From assembly GCA_030549205.1 (NCBI GenBank), contig JAUKTV010000010.1, forward strand, positions 62,001-126,000: a stretch of DNA of 64,000 nt, written 5' to 3'. The DNA comes from Apiosordaria backusii. Lineage: Eukaryota > Ascomycota > Sordariomycetes > Sordariales > Lasiosphaeriaceae. The notes below the pieces were generated by a model. It saw nothing but the letters and a program-made list of their open reading frames with translations. It did not search any database and had not been told where the DNA came from. The translations under genes were made by a program, and so were the position numbers. Shown one piece after another: positions 44,013 through 55,158 of the stretch (its first letter is position 1; the number at the start of each line of letters is the position of its first letter).

Positions 44013-46215
44013 ATGGATCACGCTCCCGCAGCTAAAGAGCACATCGCCAATGCCACGCTCGGTCAGGCCGCCGGCTATGCCGTCGTGCTGGGCCTTGGTG
44101 GTGCCTTTGCCATTGGTAAGTTAGCTTTAGGAGTTTAGGTATCACCGTCAGTTACCGTGTGCTGATATCAGGCCAGGCATGATTGCCACGACCTTCATCC
44201 TGAAGAGGTACAACAGGGAGCTTCAGACATCCGAAATGTTCAACACGGCCGGCCGTACCGTCAAGTCGGGTCTCGTCGCCGCTGCCGTCGTCTCTTCGTG
44301 GACTTGGGCTGCCACCCTGCTCCAGTCCACCGGTGTTTGCTATCGCTATGGTGTCTCGGGTCCCTTTTGGTATGCCTCGGGCGCTACTGTCCAGATCATT
44401 CTCTTCGCTACTCTCGCCATCGAACTCAAACGCCGCGCTCCCAACGCACACACATATCTCGAGGTCATCAAGGCACGATACGGAACAGTGGCACACTTGG
44501 TGTTTATGGTCTTTGGTGTGATAACCAACATCTTGGTCTCGCTCATGCTGATTGTTGGTGGTTCAGCCACCCTCAATGCCTTGACCGGGATGCACACCAT
44601 TGCCGCCATTTACCTCCTGCCACTTGGTGTCATTGCCTACACGATGGTCGGTGGTTTGAAGGCTACGATTTTGACTGACTGGGCGCACACCTTCATCCTG
44701 TTGCTCATCATCATCATCTTTGCCCTTACAGCGTACGCTTCCCATGACTTGCTGGGCTCTCCCAGCGCCGTCTACGACCTGCTTGTAGCGGCCGCCACCC
44801 GTCACCCTGTGGACGGCAACAAGGACGGCAGCTTCCTTACCATGCAGTCCAGAGAGGGTGCCATCTTCTTCGTCATCAACATTGTTGGCAACTTCGGCAC
44901 CGTCTTCCTCGACAATGGTTACTACAACAAGGCCATCGCTGCCTCGCCTGTGCACGCGCTTCCCGGCTACATCATTGGTGGCATCTGCTGGTTCGCTATT
45001 CCCTGGCTCACTGCCACCACCATGGGTCTTGCCGGCCTTGCACTCGAGAACAACCCACGCTTCCCCACGTACCCTGACCGTATGCTCGACTCTGATGTGA
45101 GCGCCGGTCTGGTTCTCCCCTATGCTGCGGTTGCCCTGCTCGGCAGGGGTGGCGCCATGGCCACTCTGCTCATCGTCTTCATGGCCGTTACCAGTGCTTT
45201 CTCCAGTCAGCTGATTGCTGTGAGCACCATCTGCACTTACGATCTTTATCGCGCCTATTTCAATCCCGAGGCCAGCGGCAAGAGACTGATCTACACGAGC
45301 CATTGCGTTGTTATGGGCTATGGCCTGTTCATCTCGACCTTTTCAGTTGGCCTATGGTATGCCGGTATCTCCATGGGCTATCTCTATGTCATGATGGGGG
45401 TCATTATTTCGTCTGCCGTGCTGCCCGCGACACTGGCCTTGCTCTGGTCTGGCCAGAACAAGTGGGCTGCTGCTGGAGCTCCCGTTCTCGGCCTTGCCAC
45501 TTCCCTCACTGCTTGGCTGGTCACTTCCAAGAAGCAGTGCGGTGAGCTCACAGTCAAGTGCACTGGCTCCAACATCCCCATGTTGGCAGGCAACGTCGCC
45601 GCTTTGCTTTCTCCCATTGTCTTCATCGCGGTTCTCACCGCCATCTTTGGCATCGACAAGTACGACTGGAAGTCCATGTTGGAGATCCGCAGGGGTGACG
45701 ATCACGATCTCGCCCAAGAGGCTGGTGTCGACCTTGAGGAGGTTAACGGCGGTCACGAGGAGACTCAGGCCGAGTTTGAGGCTGAGCAGGCCAAATTGCT
45801 CAAGGCTGGCAAGATCAGCAGATGGACAACCGTGGTCCTGGTACGTATTTCCTCTTGTTGCTGCCCCCATGGAAAAAAAACAAATACTAACATGCTGTCA
45901 CAGGCTCTTGCCTTCCTAATTCTCTGGCCCATGCCCATGTACGGCAGCGGGTACATCTTCAGCAAGCCCTTCTTTACCGGTTGGGTCATGATTGGCATCA
46001 TTTGGATCTTTGGCTCGTTCATTGGCGTCGGCTTGTTCCCCGTCTACGAAAGCCGCGCTACCCTCTCCAGGACCTTCAAGTACATTTTCAAGGATTTGAC
46101 TGGCAAGAGCCACATCAAGACCATTCACGCTCAGGAGGCTGCCGTGGCTGGGACCCCTGGTGACCAGACCCCGCCTGAAAAGGCTGGGATCAAAGAGGAA
46201 GTCAGGTCCTCCTGA
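44013..46215 (+). CDS. dur3: urea permease, sodium:solute symporter family (DUR3-like)
   Basis: Exons 44013-44115, 44177-45840 and 45904-46215 give 692 residues, close to yeast Dur3. The first exon encodes an extracellular N-terminus and the start of helix 1 (GYAVVLGLGGAFAI). The rest has about 15 hydrophobic helices of the SSS family, with landmarks RTVKSGLVAAAVVSSWTWAA, YMVGGLKAT-like TMVGGLKATILTD and GNFGTVFLDNGYYNKAIAA. These features are typical of fungal and plant DUR3 high-affinity urea/proton symporters in the plasma membrane. The loop before the last intron is acidic. The last intron (45841-45903) is 63 nt, has no stop in frame and would add 21 residues if retained. Upstream GATA motifs agree with nitrogen-controlled expression. 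Confidence 0.94.
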
Positions 46216-47207
46216 ATTTGAAGGTGTAATTTCTTTGCGGGTGTAATGGACGGAAGGGAGTGGGCGGTTGGAGCATCTCGATCTTTTTCATGATACCCAT
46301 TTTGTTAGGAGAGCTGGGTATTGCTTCTAGTGGGTTTAGCTACTCGGCAGCACGTACTTTACATGATACCTTAGCAAGCCATCTTTGTTATTTGATGAGT
46401 GCCTTGACCGTCTCTACCACATGTCACATACCTACTGACGGGTTATTGCCTGTTCTACTTTTTATGCATTTTTCTGAGATCGTTGTGCATCTCGCACCTG
46501 TTCACACCAAAACTTCCATCACTTCGCAACGGCAATAGAGACCGCCTTCTCTCAAGTCTCCGGCTTTTCGGGACCGCAAAGCTATCATGGATCCACTCAG
46601 CTGACCTCGAATTCAGCATCACGAGCCAGTTTCCTTTCACTTGAGGTTGCTCCCCAGACACCTTGGTATTGTCATTTTGAAAAATTGGAGCAGGAGTTGA
46701 AAGGTTTGCTTCACTGAGACTCTTCTGTACGTGGCCTCGGCCAATGGAAGCTCGAGGAGGGAAAATTGTGCTCCGCCATTTGTTCGATGATGCTCCTGGG
46801 GCAAGTGAATCCTCGACCTGTGGCTTCCCTCGTGATAGATCTCCGTTCACTTCGATGCTGGTATATCGTGGGGCACCTGGTCGCTTGCCTTTTTCTGGCA
46901 ACTTCACCTTCTTCCCAACCAGCGGTTTCGTCTTTCACCTGCTCTCCTTCTTCCTTAAAAGACCTACAGATTGCTGAGTACGTCATATGACTACTATCAT
47001 ACGTTGACTTGCTCAGTAGGTAGCAAGACCTACATTTTACTTTTCATAGCATCTTGGGCCATGGCAACCCGATTTCACAGATGAACACGACACCGAGGTG
47101 AGCAACAAGCGGCTCGGAAGTCAAAATCAACATTTTGACGAAATGATGATCAAACTGATGAGACCATGATTGATGTTCAGCACCTATCTCACCAATTCCC
47201 ATCCTCA
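46216..47207. other. intergenic, no gene supported
   Basis: 3' flank of DUR3, tail to tail with the Hce2 gene. A minus-strand frame of 150 codons (46455-46907) exists but shows no family resemblance. Confidence 0.4.
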
Positions 47208-47897
47208 CTAGTTGTCTTCAGTCCAGCCCTTCTGGTGATAGATACCCCACTCGACCACAGCATCAAAAGGTCCGCACAAAAACTGGCCCCAGGACTGAAC
47301 TCTCCTCCTATGACTCGAGTCCACCCGGCTGTATTCATCCATGGACCTCTTCAAGACCTCTCTGATGTCGTCGTTTCCAATGTGGGCAAAGATGGCTGTG
47401 CCGCTGCTGCTCGTGAAAGCGGTGACCCCAAAGGCGCAGGAGTTGTATTCGATAAGTTGATGCTGAACCCACATGAGGACGGTCCTGGACGTGTTTGGTC
47501 AGTATGGGCAGATGAAAAAAGGGGGGGGGAAGGGAGATGTAGGTGCTTACCAAGTGCCTGGACCGACAATTCTGTCGTAAATGACTTGGCAATCGTCGGT
47601 CAGGGGTGAGCCCAACGTGACCTCAGGATGAATCTCGCACATGTCCTCACAGTGGTCATTGCGGGCCACCAGCTTGCCTGCGGTAGAGTGTGTGACGTTG
47701 GTGATCTTGTTGGGGCTGAACCAGACGCTTTCGGATATCTTGACGCTGCCGGGGACGAGATCGAAGCCAACTCGGAAGGGTTGGTTGTCGGGGCCAGCCT
47801 GGGCCAAAATGACCAATTTCTCTGGATGGCCGGCGGCAGCAGATTTGCCCAAAGCGAAGAGGGCCGTAAAAGCGATGAGAAAGCAAGCGATGATCAT
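47208..47897 (-). CDS. secreted Hce2-domain protein (ECP2-like putative effector)
   Basis: Exons 47897-47551 and 47484-47208 are joined by a 66-nt GTAAGC...CCAG intron, giving 207 residues. The signal peptide covers about residues 1-22. Four cysteines lie in the first three quarters of the chain (83, 87, 103, 132). The stretch GSPLTDDCQVI, GPGTWTV and then EYNSCAFGV follows the pattern of Hce2 domains, the homologues of Cladosporium fulvum ECP2. The intron falls exactly inside GPGTW-TV. ECP2-type proteins can trigger host cell death in plants, but the family is also widespread in saprotrophs, where it may act against other microbes. An extended frame to 48200 is less likely because the signal peptide starts at 47897. 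The intron carries a long C-run. Confidence 0.82.
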
Positions 47898-49323
47898 TCT
47901 GCGCAGCGATGGACTAGTAAGCCAAGGTTGTTTGCAAGAGTGCTGTTTTTCGTTGAAACAGGCGACTTTTGTGTATGTCGGCGAGAAGATCCTGGCTCCA
48001 ATCAAGATGGAGGAGAGCCCTTGGAGCAAGAAATTCATGAGGGTCAAAGATGGAAGATGGCCCAGGCTCTCCAACACAGTGCACGATGAGGGCCCGCTGC
48101 CACTTGCGGGTAGCCAACCCAAGTGCGAGGCTTCGGTCACTTCGATGGTATCCAGCAATCCCATGATGCTCTGAAGGGGGGTAATTCGGCCGAGTGCCAT
48201 TGGTTGAGTAAATCTTTGTAGATATGGGAAGTCCCCCGCCTTTCGTCATGCCAGGTCTGCCTATTGACGTTATTCCATAAGGAAAAAGCGGGCAATCAGG
48301 GGATTCTGATCAGCGCGCCATCGCATGTGCAATGGATCATTCACGATCAGCTTTGAGGCGTCTTTGTGCCTTCAGACCGTCATAATAAGCAAATCCCGAG
48401 TTGGGATGGGAGAACAAGCTGGTGAAGGTGTGAGGTGGCATGTGATGTTGAGTCGCGATCGTGTCGCGACGCGTCATCTCACATTTCAAATCTCGAACGT
48501 GTGACAGTGGCAACCTGGAATTGTTGACAGAGAGCAGAGAGCGACGGCAGATTCAACAACGCAAATGGACTGCCGTGAGGATGGGTATAGAACATAGAAT
48601 ATGTAAGTGGTGATGGATGGGAACGGGCTTCTTCCTCATGGCCCAACAGAGTCGGGCACACAATGAAAAAGAGGGTGGAAAACATCAAAAATTACGGCCA
48701 TGACGACCCCGAAGGGTAATCAATGACGACCAACGCCGCGCTGTGCAATGCAGGTTTATCGCCATACCTCCAGGTCTTCTTGATCTCCCAGAGGCTAGCC
48801 AAGGTAAGTATGAAGAAGAAAAAGGGAAAACAAGCAAAAGTGGGAGGGCGGCCGAGTTAATATACCTGGCAGTTGGAGGCCCGTGCACGTTGGCAAATCC
48901 CATTGGAGCATGCAAATCGTCCGTGCGTTCTTTGCCAGTTGGCTCCTGCTTGCTGTGGCTGCCCTGCTTGCTGTGGCTGCCACTGGAGTGGACTCTGGTC
49001 ATACTTTGGGCTCCAAAGCCAAGGCGTGTTAGATGAATCAAAAGCTAATTTCATCTTGTTCCGATATGTGTTGCCATGACTGCAGGATTGCAAGTATTGA
49101 TTGGAACGGAAAGACTACCTAGCCTGCCTATAGAGGTGCACAGCATCAGTTACACAGTGTACTGACACTAGAACTGTGGCTCGAAGGCAATGTCTATGTG
49201 TTGCATATAAAGCGCCAGACTCGACAATCAACAAACCCTCTCGACTAACTACACTTCAGTCTTTTTGCTCCAGACTCTCACCTGCATCAATCTAAGCCTA
49301 AACTTACCTATCCAATCTTTGGA
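47898..49323. other. intergenic, no gene recognised
   Basis: Upstream side of the Hce2 gene. It contains direct copies of a ttgctgtggctgcc word near 48950-48978. A TATAAAG word at 49206-49212 lies before the fragment at 49324. No supported gene. Confidence 0.4.
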
Positions 49324-49753
49324 ATGTCACACGCAAAAGAAGGATCCCCACTTACCTATATCGTGTGCAGTGTGAAAACTCTTTCACGTTGTACGACGGC
49401 AGGACCGGATTCGAGGCGAACGGGCATTACCATATGGCCTACAGCCACTGGCTCAACCGTCAGTTCATCGGACGTCATCTACGTTGGGCTAATCGCTCTG
49501 AGTGTCCCACACCGTTTATTTCGTTGTTTGACGATTGGTGTAAGGCCTCCATAGCCCCCTGTATTTCACTCTTCACGATTCGGACACAGTGTGGACTGAC
49601 TTCTGTGGTGGTTTGGGCATGTACCTCAAGGCCTTCATTGTTTCCCTCGTCGACCTCAACTTTCACTACATGTACCTAGGCAGTATGGACTCAAACGCGG
49701 TACTCAAAACTGTGATACGAAGCCTGGTAATTCACAAACAACGGCACCGTTAA
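49324..49753 (+). pseudogene. DUF7587-like fragment, apparently degenerate
   Basis: Starting near 49340, one frame reads IPTYLYRVQCENSF, then GFEANGHY and PTPFISLFDDW. This resembles the fungal domain I recall as DUF7587 (LYRV ... GF ... TPFIS motifs). The frame has no ATG of its own: the only nearby ATG (49324) is in another frame. After FDDW the family-like sequence continues in a different frame as VWTDFCGGLGMYLKAF and LNFHYMYLG, to a TAA at 49753. A 50-nt GTAAGG...ACAG intron could bridge this second break, but it would also remove conserved spacing. The absent start and frame breaks suggest a decayed copy. A TATA-like word and a CT-rich leader precede it. The function of the domain is unknown. 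Confidence 0.4.
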
Positions 49754-50132
49754 CAATGCAAACAGTGAAGAACCAGGGTAGCTTTGGTCAGGTGCGAATG
49801 CCAATGATAATGGCAAACTGAAGTCAAGTACTATGACTGGACTGGCTACCTGCATCTGTACCTGACTTTAAGAGAGAGCTAATAAATATCATGCTATTTC
49901 GGATCTTCTGTTTGTTGACGCTTTATAATGAATGCAATGATTGGAGGAACAGGGTGATCTTTATTGGAAAACACTGCACTGAGGCCAACTATGTAGGTAG
50001 TGTGCCATGACAACATCAAACGCTGAAAAAGGGACATCAACTTTTTTCATCAACCAACTTCTCATTCCACTTACCTCTATCCCTCATCTTTTCCCCCTAG
50101 GTTTGATCTTGCCACCGAGTCAGTCAAGCACG

Positions 50133-52530
50133 ATGAACACGCACCAAGCGCAAGATTTCCCGCAAATTGTTGCGCACATTGAGGAGCAGAAAAGAATGCT
50201 TCGCAATGCTCAGTCTCGCGCAGGGCAACGGCCTGCCAGGAAGAATCGACGCGAAGAAACAATTCTGCGATTCAATTTCTCCCGCCTGTCAGTGCATAGA
50301 CATCAGTTCTCCGGTCTTCTCGTCTCGCGGACCTCGTTTATCCCCTCGCCCTACGCACCATGTGCCCAACCGCTTTCCGACTTGAGCAAAATCATGATCG
50401 ACGATCTTGTTCTCGAAACTCATCACAGGGGCACCTATCTGCTGGTGCGGGTAGTTACCCCTCAAGATTGGATCACTGCTGTCATGGCCATCGTTGAAGA
50501 CGAAAGGGGTGAGGTCTTGTTGCTGCAGCTTTATCACCAGGTTGACACTACGCCTAGACCTGAAGATATCTTGGCCCCGGGTACAGTGTTGATCATCAAG
50601 GACCCATACCTGAAGCTAACAGCCGATGGGGGGCATGGATTGCGTGCCGACCATGTGTCTGACATTGTTTTCCTCCCTGCACATGATGACCGAATTCCAT
50701 CCTGCTGGCGTTCGGACCTCCAAAGTCCTCAAGACCAGAGCGCCAGCTTCTGGAAGGCAAAGGGTAACGACTGTTTTGGCCAATCGAGGTATCGGGCTGC
50801 AGTCGAATAGTAAGCAGGCGAAATCTTTGGACACGCTCGGTCTGACTAACATGATTTGACAGCTACACGAGAGCTCTTGTTTCCTCACCCACGACAGAGG
50901 AATCCCACACCATCAAGCTCAACCGGTCCTTGGCATTTCTCAAAACCAATCACTTTGACGCAGCCCTTGCAGATGTCGAATCTTTGTTGAGTGATACAGC
51001 TACAAAAGCAGGTGAGAAAGCCTTGTTCCGCAAAGCCCAGGCGTTGTATGGCCTCCAGAGATTCCGAGAATGTTGCGACGTTCTTACAAAGCTTCGTGTC
51101 AACTATCCAAACAATACAGCGGCCAAAGCCAAACTCAACGCAGCAGTCAATCGGCTTGCTGAACAGACGACCGGCAAGTACCACTTCAAGAAACTCCAAG
51201 CAGAGGCTTCCCAACTTCGCCCTCCTTGGCTGGACCATGCGACCTACATCGGCCCTGTGGAAGTTCGGCAATCCGGATGCCGTGGAAAAGGCGTTTTCAC
51301 CACGAAAGCCGTCAAGGCTGGCGATCTTTTGTTTTGTGAAAAGGCATTTGTGTATGCCTTTTCTGAGGATGGAGCAGTCAACAGCGCCGGCAGACTCGAC
51401 ACAAGCATCCTGATTGACGTCAACGCCAACAGTTTCACCACAGGAGCACAGCCTGAACTCATCACTATGCTGGTGCAGAAATTGTACCGGAATCCTTCTT
51501 TGGCCTCTCTTGTCCAGAACCTCCACCGCGGCTCATACGAACCAGTTCAAGGTACCTTTGGCATTATCGATGGAAACCCCGTCCTTGATACGTAAGATTC
51601 CCCTGTCCATCTGCTTTCTTCCGGCTGTCAACGGTATCAATAGGCTTACAGAGATTCAACAGTTTTCTCCTCACCCGCATTCTCCTCCTGAACAATTTTG
51701 GCTGCTTGTTATCCGATAGGGCTGCCGCTCAAGCGCGCCGCCAACTCATCGGACTCCATACTAGCTTCCACAACTTTCCCTCATGCGGTCTCTGGGCATT
51801 CGCATCGCACATCAACCATTCCTGCATCAGCAACGCCCACCGCTCATTCATCGGGGACATGATGATCGTCCGAGCAACCGAGGACCTTCCTGTCAATACG
51901 GAGATCACAATCCAATACCTGAGCCACCTCACTCCGCAACGACAGCAGAAATTTGTGCAAAACTGGGCCTTTGCCTGCGACTGTGCTCTATGCCAGGATG
52001 GCGACCAAACAAGCGACGCGGTTATCGCCAAGAGAAGCAGGTTGGCAGAGTCTCTTCAGTCAGTACTCCGTCCCCTGACTCGATGTGGAAGCTACGGTGG
52101 GACCGGCAGCATCGCCAACGTGATTCGCAAGAGCAGTGCCCTGCTTGCTGAGCTAGAGGGAACATACACCAAGCCCGTCGAAGAAGTGCCGCGTATTGCC
52201 CTGTGGGGAGGATATCGGGACGTTGCGTGCGCTTTGACACTGCCAGGGCAGGGCATTGCTCCTAATCCACAGAAGGCGGTCGAACTTGGCTTAAAAGCTC
52301 TACAGTGCCTGGGGTTTGTGATTGAGGGCGGGAGTCTGGGAACGAACCAGGATTTGGTTGTCAAGAAATGGGGGTTCATGGGGAATGGGTTGCTTGACTG
52401 TTGGATGTGCCTGAAGAATGCATATTACAAAACTGGATCCCATGAACTGGCCCTCGCAGCGGATGGGTACGCGAAGGTGTGCTACAGAATTCAGTTTGGG
52501 GAGGATGAGACTTTTGGGGAGCTGGATTGA
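50133..52530 (+). CDS. TPR and SET domain protein (SMYD-like lysine methyltransferase candidate)
   Basis: Exons 50133-50809, 50863-51591 and 51654-52530 give 760 residues. The first intron has GTAAGC with a CTGACTAAC branch site. For the second, the acceptor ACAGAG at 51653 restores TFNSFLLTRILLLNNFGC in frame, while the nearer TAG acceptor would lead to an early stop. The N-terminal 200 residues form a conserved fungal module. Next come TPR-like helices (FWKAKGNDCFGQSRYRAAVE to about 330) and a split SET domain: RGKGVFTTKAVKAGDLL at its start, HINHSCISNA for the cofactor-binding core and a cysteine motif CDCALC after it. The catalytic tyrosine region is TIQYLS. It may methylate lysines on histones or other proteins. 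The start at 50133 is preferred to 50007 because the upstream part looks like leader. Confidence 0.9.
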
Positions 52531-52937
52531 GATGACCTATGTATCTACGAGCGGAAGTGCAGAGAGTTGAAGGAGTGACGAAATCATTGTACCCGGTTAA
52601 GTTTGAAACTCATAAATCAGCGTAGAAGGTGTTTCTGGAAACCGCTCTTTTCGCAGGGGATGATAATTGAGCCAATTCCAAGGCATTGTTGTGTTTTACC
52701 CCTGAATAACACACGGATTCACCGTCGGTACGAGGCCAGCCAATTTCGGTCCTTTTGAACACTTCACACATAGATGCGTAAAAAGCCCTGGCGGTGGTGT
52801 GACGATAAATAAGAGTGAAGCTATATCATTATGAACTCGCCTAGTAGCATCATACAACAGTGTTTTCTGGTGTTGAAAAGGAAGAAGAAAAGACAAAGGA
52901 ATAGAATAACAACAGTAAACCACGGCGAGCCTCCTGA
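52531..52937. other. tail-to-tail spacer
   Basis: 3' ends of the TPR-SET gene (plus) and the aminopeptidase gene (minus). No additional gene. Confidence 0.4.
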
Positions 52938-53918
52938 TCAAAGATGCGTCGTCAGGAACCTCCCCACAACCTTTACAAACTTATCCGTCTCCTCCAAGTG
53001 CGGCATGCTCGAGCTCAGCGCAAATTGCACCCACTTGACTCTTGCCTTGGCCCTCACGAACCAAGGCAGCACACAAGCATCCTGGGTCGAGTCAAAATAC
53101 CCGTTTATTAACAAAACCCCGCCCGGCACCGTCTTCTCCGTCACCAATCCCAGCTCTGACACCACGCTCCAGTCTTTCAAAGATCCCGTGATGTCAACGC
53201 TGGTAGGTGTGCTGGGCCCTCCATTCATTGCATTGTGAACCGTGTCATTCTCGGCCAGGCTCTGCAAGGAAGTCATGAGTTCCACCGGGAAATACGGCTC
53301 GACTCGGCATAGATGGTGTCGGTGCAGCTCCATGGTAGCAGCGGTTTGCTCCGGGTTCAAGGGATTGGAAAGCGAAGCTTGGATTCCCGGGGGTAAGAAA
53401 GACCGCAGTTCGGCACCCACTTGAACAAACGTCCTCATGTCGGAAGGGGTCGAACAGAGTATCAGCTTGCGGAGGCCAGCCGGCTGGGTCAGAGCGTAGG
53501 AGGAGATGAGCATGCCACCCCAAGAATGACCCAACAAGTCGTAGACGGTGATTCCCAAGGAGCGTATCAAGTTGTCAAGCTCGGCAAGGAATAGATCGAT
53601 AGTAAAAAAGCTTGGGGGATATTTGTGCGTGGGAAAGCGGGTGGACCGGCCGCAGCCGACTTGATCATACAGCACGACGGGGATCGTGTAGTCGGTGCTA
53701 ATGAGAGAGATTGGGAGCAGGTAATCGTGGGGGATGCCAGGGCCGCCATGAACGCAAATCAAGGGGACCTTTTTACTTGAAAGGTTACCCCAGATCGAGT
53801 ACGAAGTCTCCGCAATTTCGTTGGTGGAAGGGATGCGGAAGCGGACGGTTCCTGATCTTGTTGGGGGGGCATAAGGGCGAGTTTGGCCTGGGGGAGGGGG
53901 ATAAGTGGTTGGATCCAT
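52938..53918 (-). CDS. proline iminopeptidase-like alpha/beta hydrolase (peptidase S33)
   Basis: An intronless 326-residue frame. Landmarks are the oxyanion loop CVHGGPGIPHDY (about 55-66), the strand YDQVGCGRS, the nucleophile elbow GHSWGGML, the acid region in LLINGYFDS and the catalytic His in SMPHLEE near the C-terminus. HGGPG with GxSWGG is diagnostic of the prolyl aminopeptidase branch. The enzyme releases N-terminal proline (or acts on related amides) in the cytosol; no signal peptide is seen. The N-terminal 20 residues are Pro-rich and probably flexible. Confidence 0.92.
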   Translation of the reverse strand: MDPTTYPPPPGQTRPYAPPTRSGTVRFRIPSTNEIAETSYSIWGNLSSKKVPLICVHGGPGIPHDYLLPISLISTDYTIPVVLYDQVGCGRSTRFPTHKYPPSFFTIDLFLAELDNLIRSLGITVYDLLGHSWGGMLISSYALTQPAGLRKLILCSTPSDMRTFVQVGAELRSFLPPGIQASLSNPLNPEQTAATMELHRHHLCRVEPYFPVELMTSLQSLAENDTVHNAMNGGPSTPTSVDITGSLKDWSVVSELGLVTEKTVPGGVLLINGYFDSTQDACVLPWFVRAKARVKWVQFALSSSMPHLEETDKFVKVVGRFLTTHL

Positions 53919-55069
53919 CTTGGTGCTTTGGGGTGCTGTCTCTGCTTCTTAGCTTGGTATGGCTTCTACAGTATGGCTGTCACGTTAGCCTGAGGTAAAG
54001 TATTGTTGAAGTGGTGATGCTATTGCTAGTGTTGAAGTGTCCGTCCAAGTCCGTGTCTTCAGTACCTTATTAATAGGAAAGCCTTGGTCTCGTCCAGAGC
54101 CCCAAAGCTTGATGAATCTCATTTTGAACCCATCGCCATATGGCCACGCTCACGATAAACATCATCTTCAATGAAAACTCGATGGCAAACTGCTCTAGCG
54201 TTGCCTCACTCGATCCCACGGAGCTTCGTGGTTCAAGTTCTGACGTAAGCATCCATTTGCGAAGCGTCTAAGAACGGTACGGGTAGTGCAGCCGAGAAGG
54301 CTACAGCTGCCGGACGAATGAGAAGGATACATTCGTACCAAAACTTCCCGACGTGGCAACCCGTATGTCAGCAACACCAAAGGCTGGTCCCCGAGCTCCC
54401 GTACGAAATACCTCATGGATCCTAACCCCGGCCCTGGTCCTCGGGAGTGGTGAGGTGCCAAGGTTTCGAAACAGTCGGGCCGCCACTCTTGCCGCATCGA
54501 TCTGGGCTCCATGTTTTCTACCTAGGGCAAAAATAGATGGTGTTTGTTTCAACGTTTCGATTGAGTGCTCACCTCACCCGCACGTGGCAATTTACTATAC
54601 AAACTCGGGATTTCCTTTCAGGCAGCCATATTGTCATCTTCACTTTTGAGATATTTCTCCAGATTTCAACGCGTCTTACATCCATCATGAAGACTTAGAC
54701 AGAGAAATCCGTTCGAGAAGACTTTCACATGCACGCACCAAGATAGATCCCTCTGGATTGGTCCACCAGTCCTCGCATAGTTGGCAAAATAGAAGCAACA
54801 ATCTCCATTCGTTTCCATCGCCTATTTCAGCAACACATCAAACTGGGGATCCGGGAATGAGTCAAACTGCACTAGCGGCTCCCCTGGCTCCAAGAGGAAC
54901 TGGATATGACTAAGGTAATCTGACCCAGCGCTTTAATGGCCTTGTTCATTTCATACCAGCAGCTGTATACATGAGATGATAGAGACAGCATTGAAAGGAA
55001 GACACTGACAAAACAAATAGAAAGAAATCTATCACAAAGATATTGAGTGAAAAAGTGCAAAAGATGAGT
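53919..55069. other. intergenic, no gene recognised
   Basis: Upstream of the aminopeptidase and downstream of the tRNA-Tyr gene. Only small unsupported frames. Confidence 0.4.
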
Positions 55070-55158
55070 TCCCCTCGTCCGGAATCGAGCCGGAGACCTT
55101 TCGGTCATCAATAAATTCCTTTACAGCCGAACGTGATAGCCAACTACACCACAAGGGG
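55070..55158 (-). tRNA. tRNA-Tyr (anticodon GTA), intron-containing
   Basis: A minus-strand cloverleaf with acceptor CCCCTTG/CGAGGGG, showing the C1-G72 pair characteristic of eukaryotic tRNA-Tyr. The anticodon stem is TTCGG/CCGAA and the loop reads CTGTAA... with anticodon GTA, followed by an intron of about 15 nt after position 37. The T-arm contains GGCTCGATTCC. Nuclear tRNA-Tyr genes regularly have an intron here, which supports the call. Confidence 0.93.

Noticed and set aside
44563..45303. 246-codon minus-strand frame
   Set aside because: Mirror of the DUR3 coding frame; composition is biased and no family is recognised.
46455..46907. 150-codon minus-strand frame after DUR3
   Set aside because: No domain, signal peptide or intron support; probably chance in the 3' flank of DUR3.
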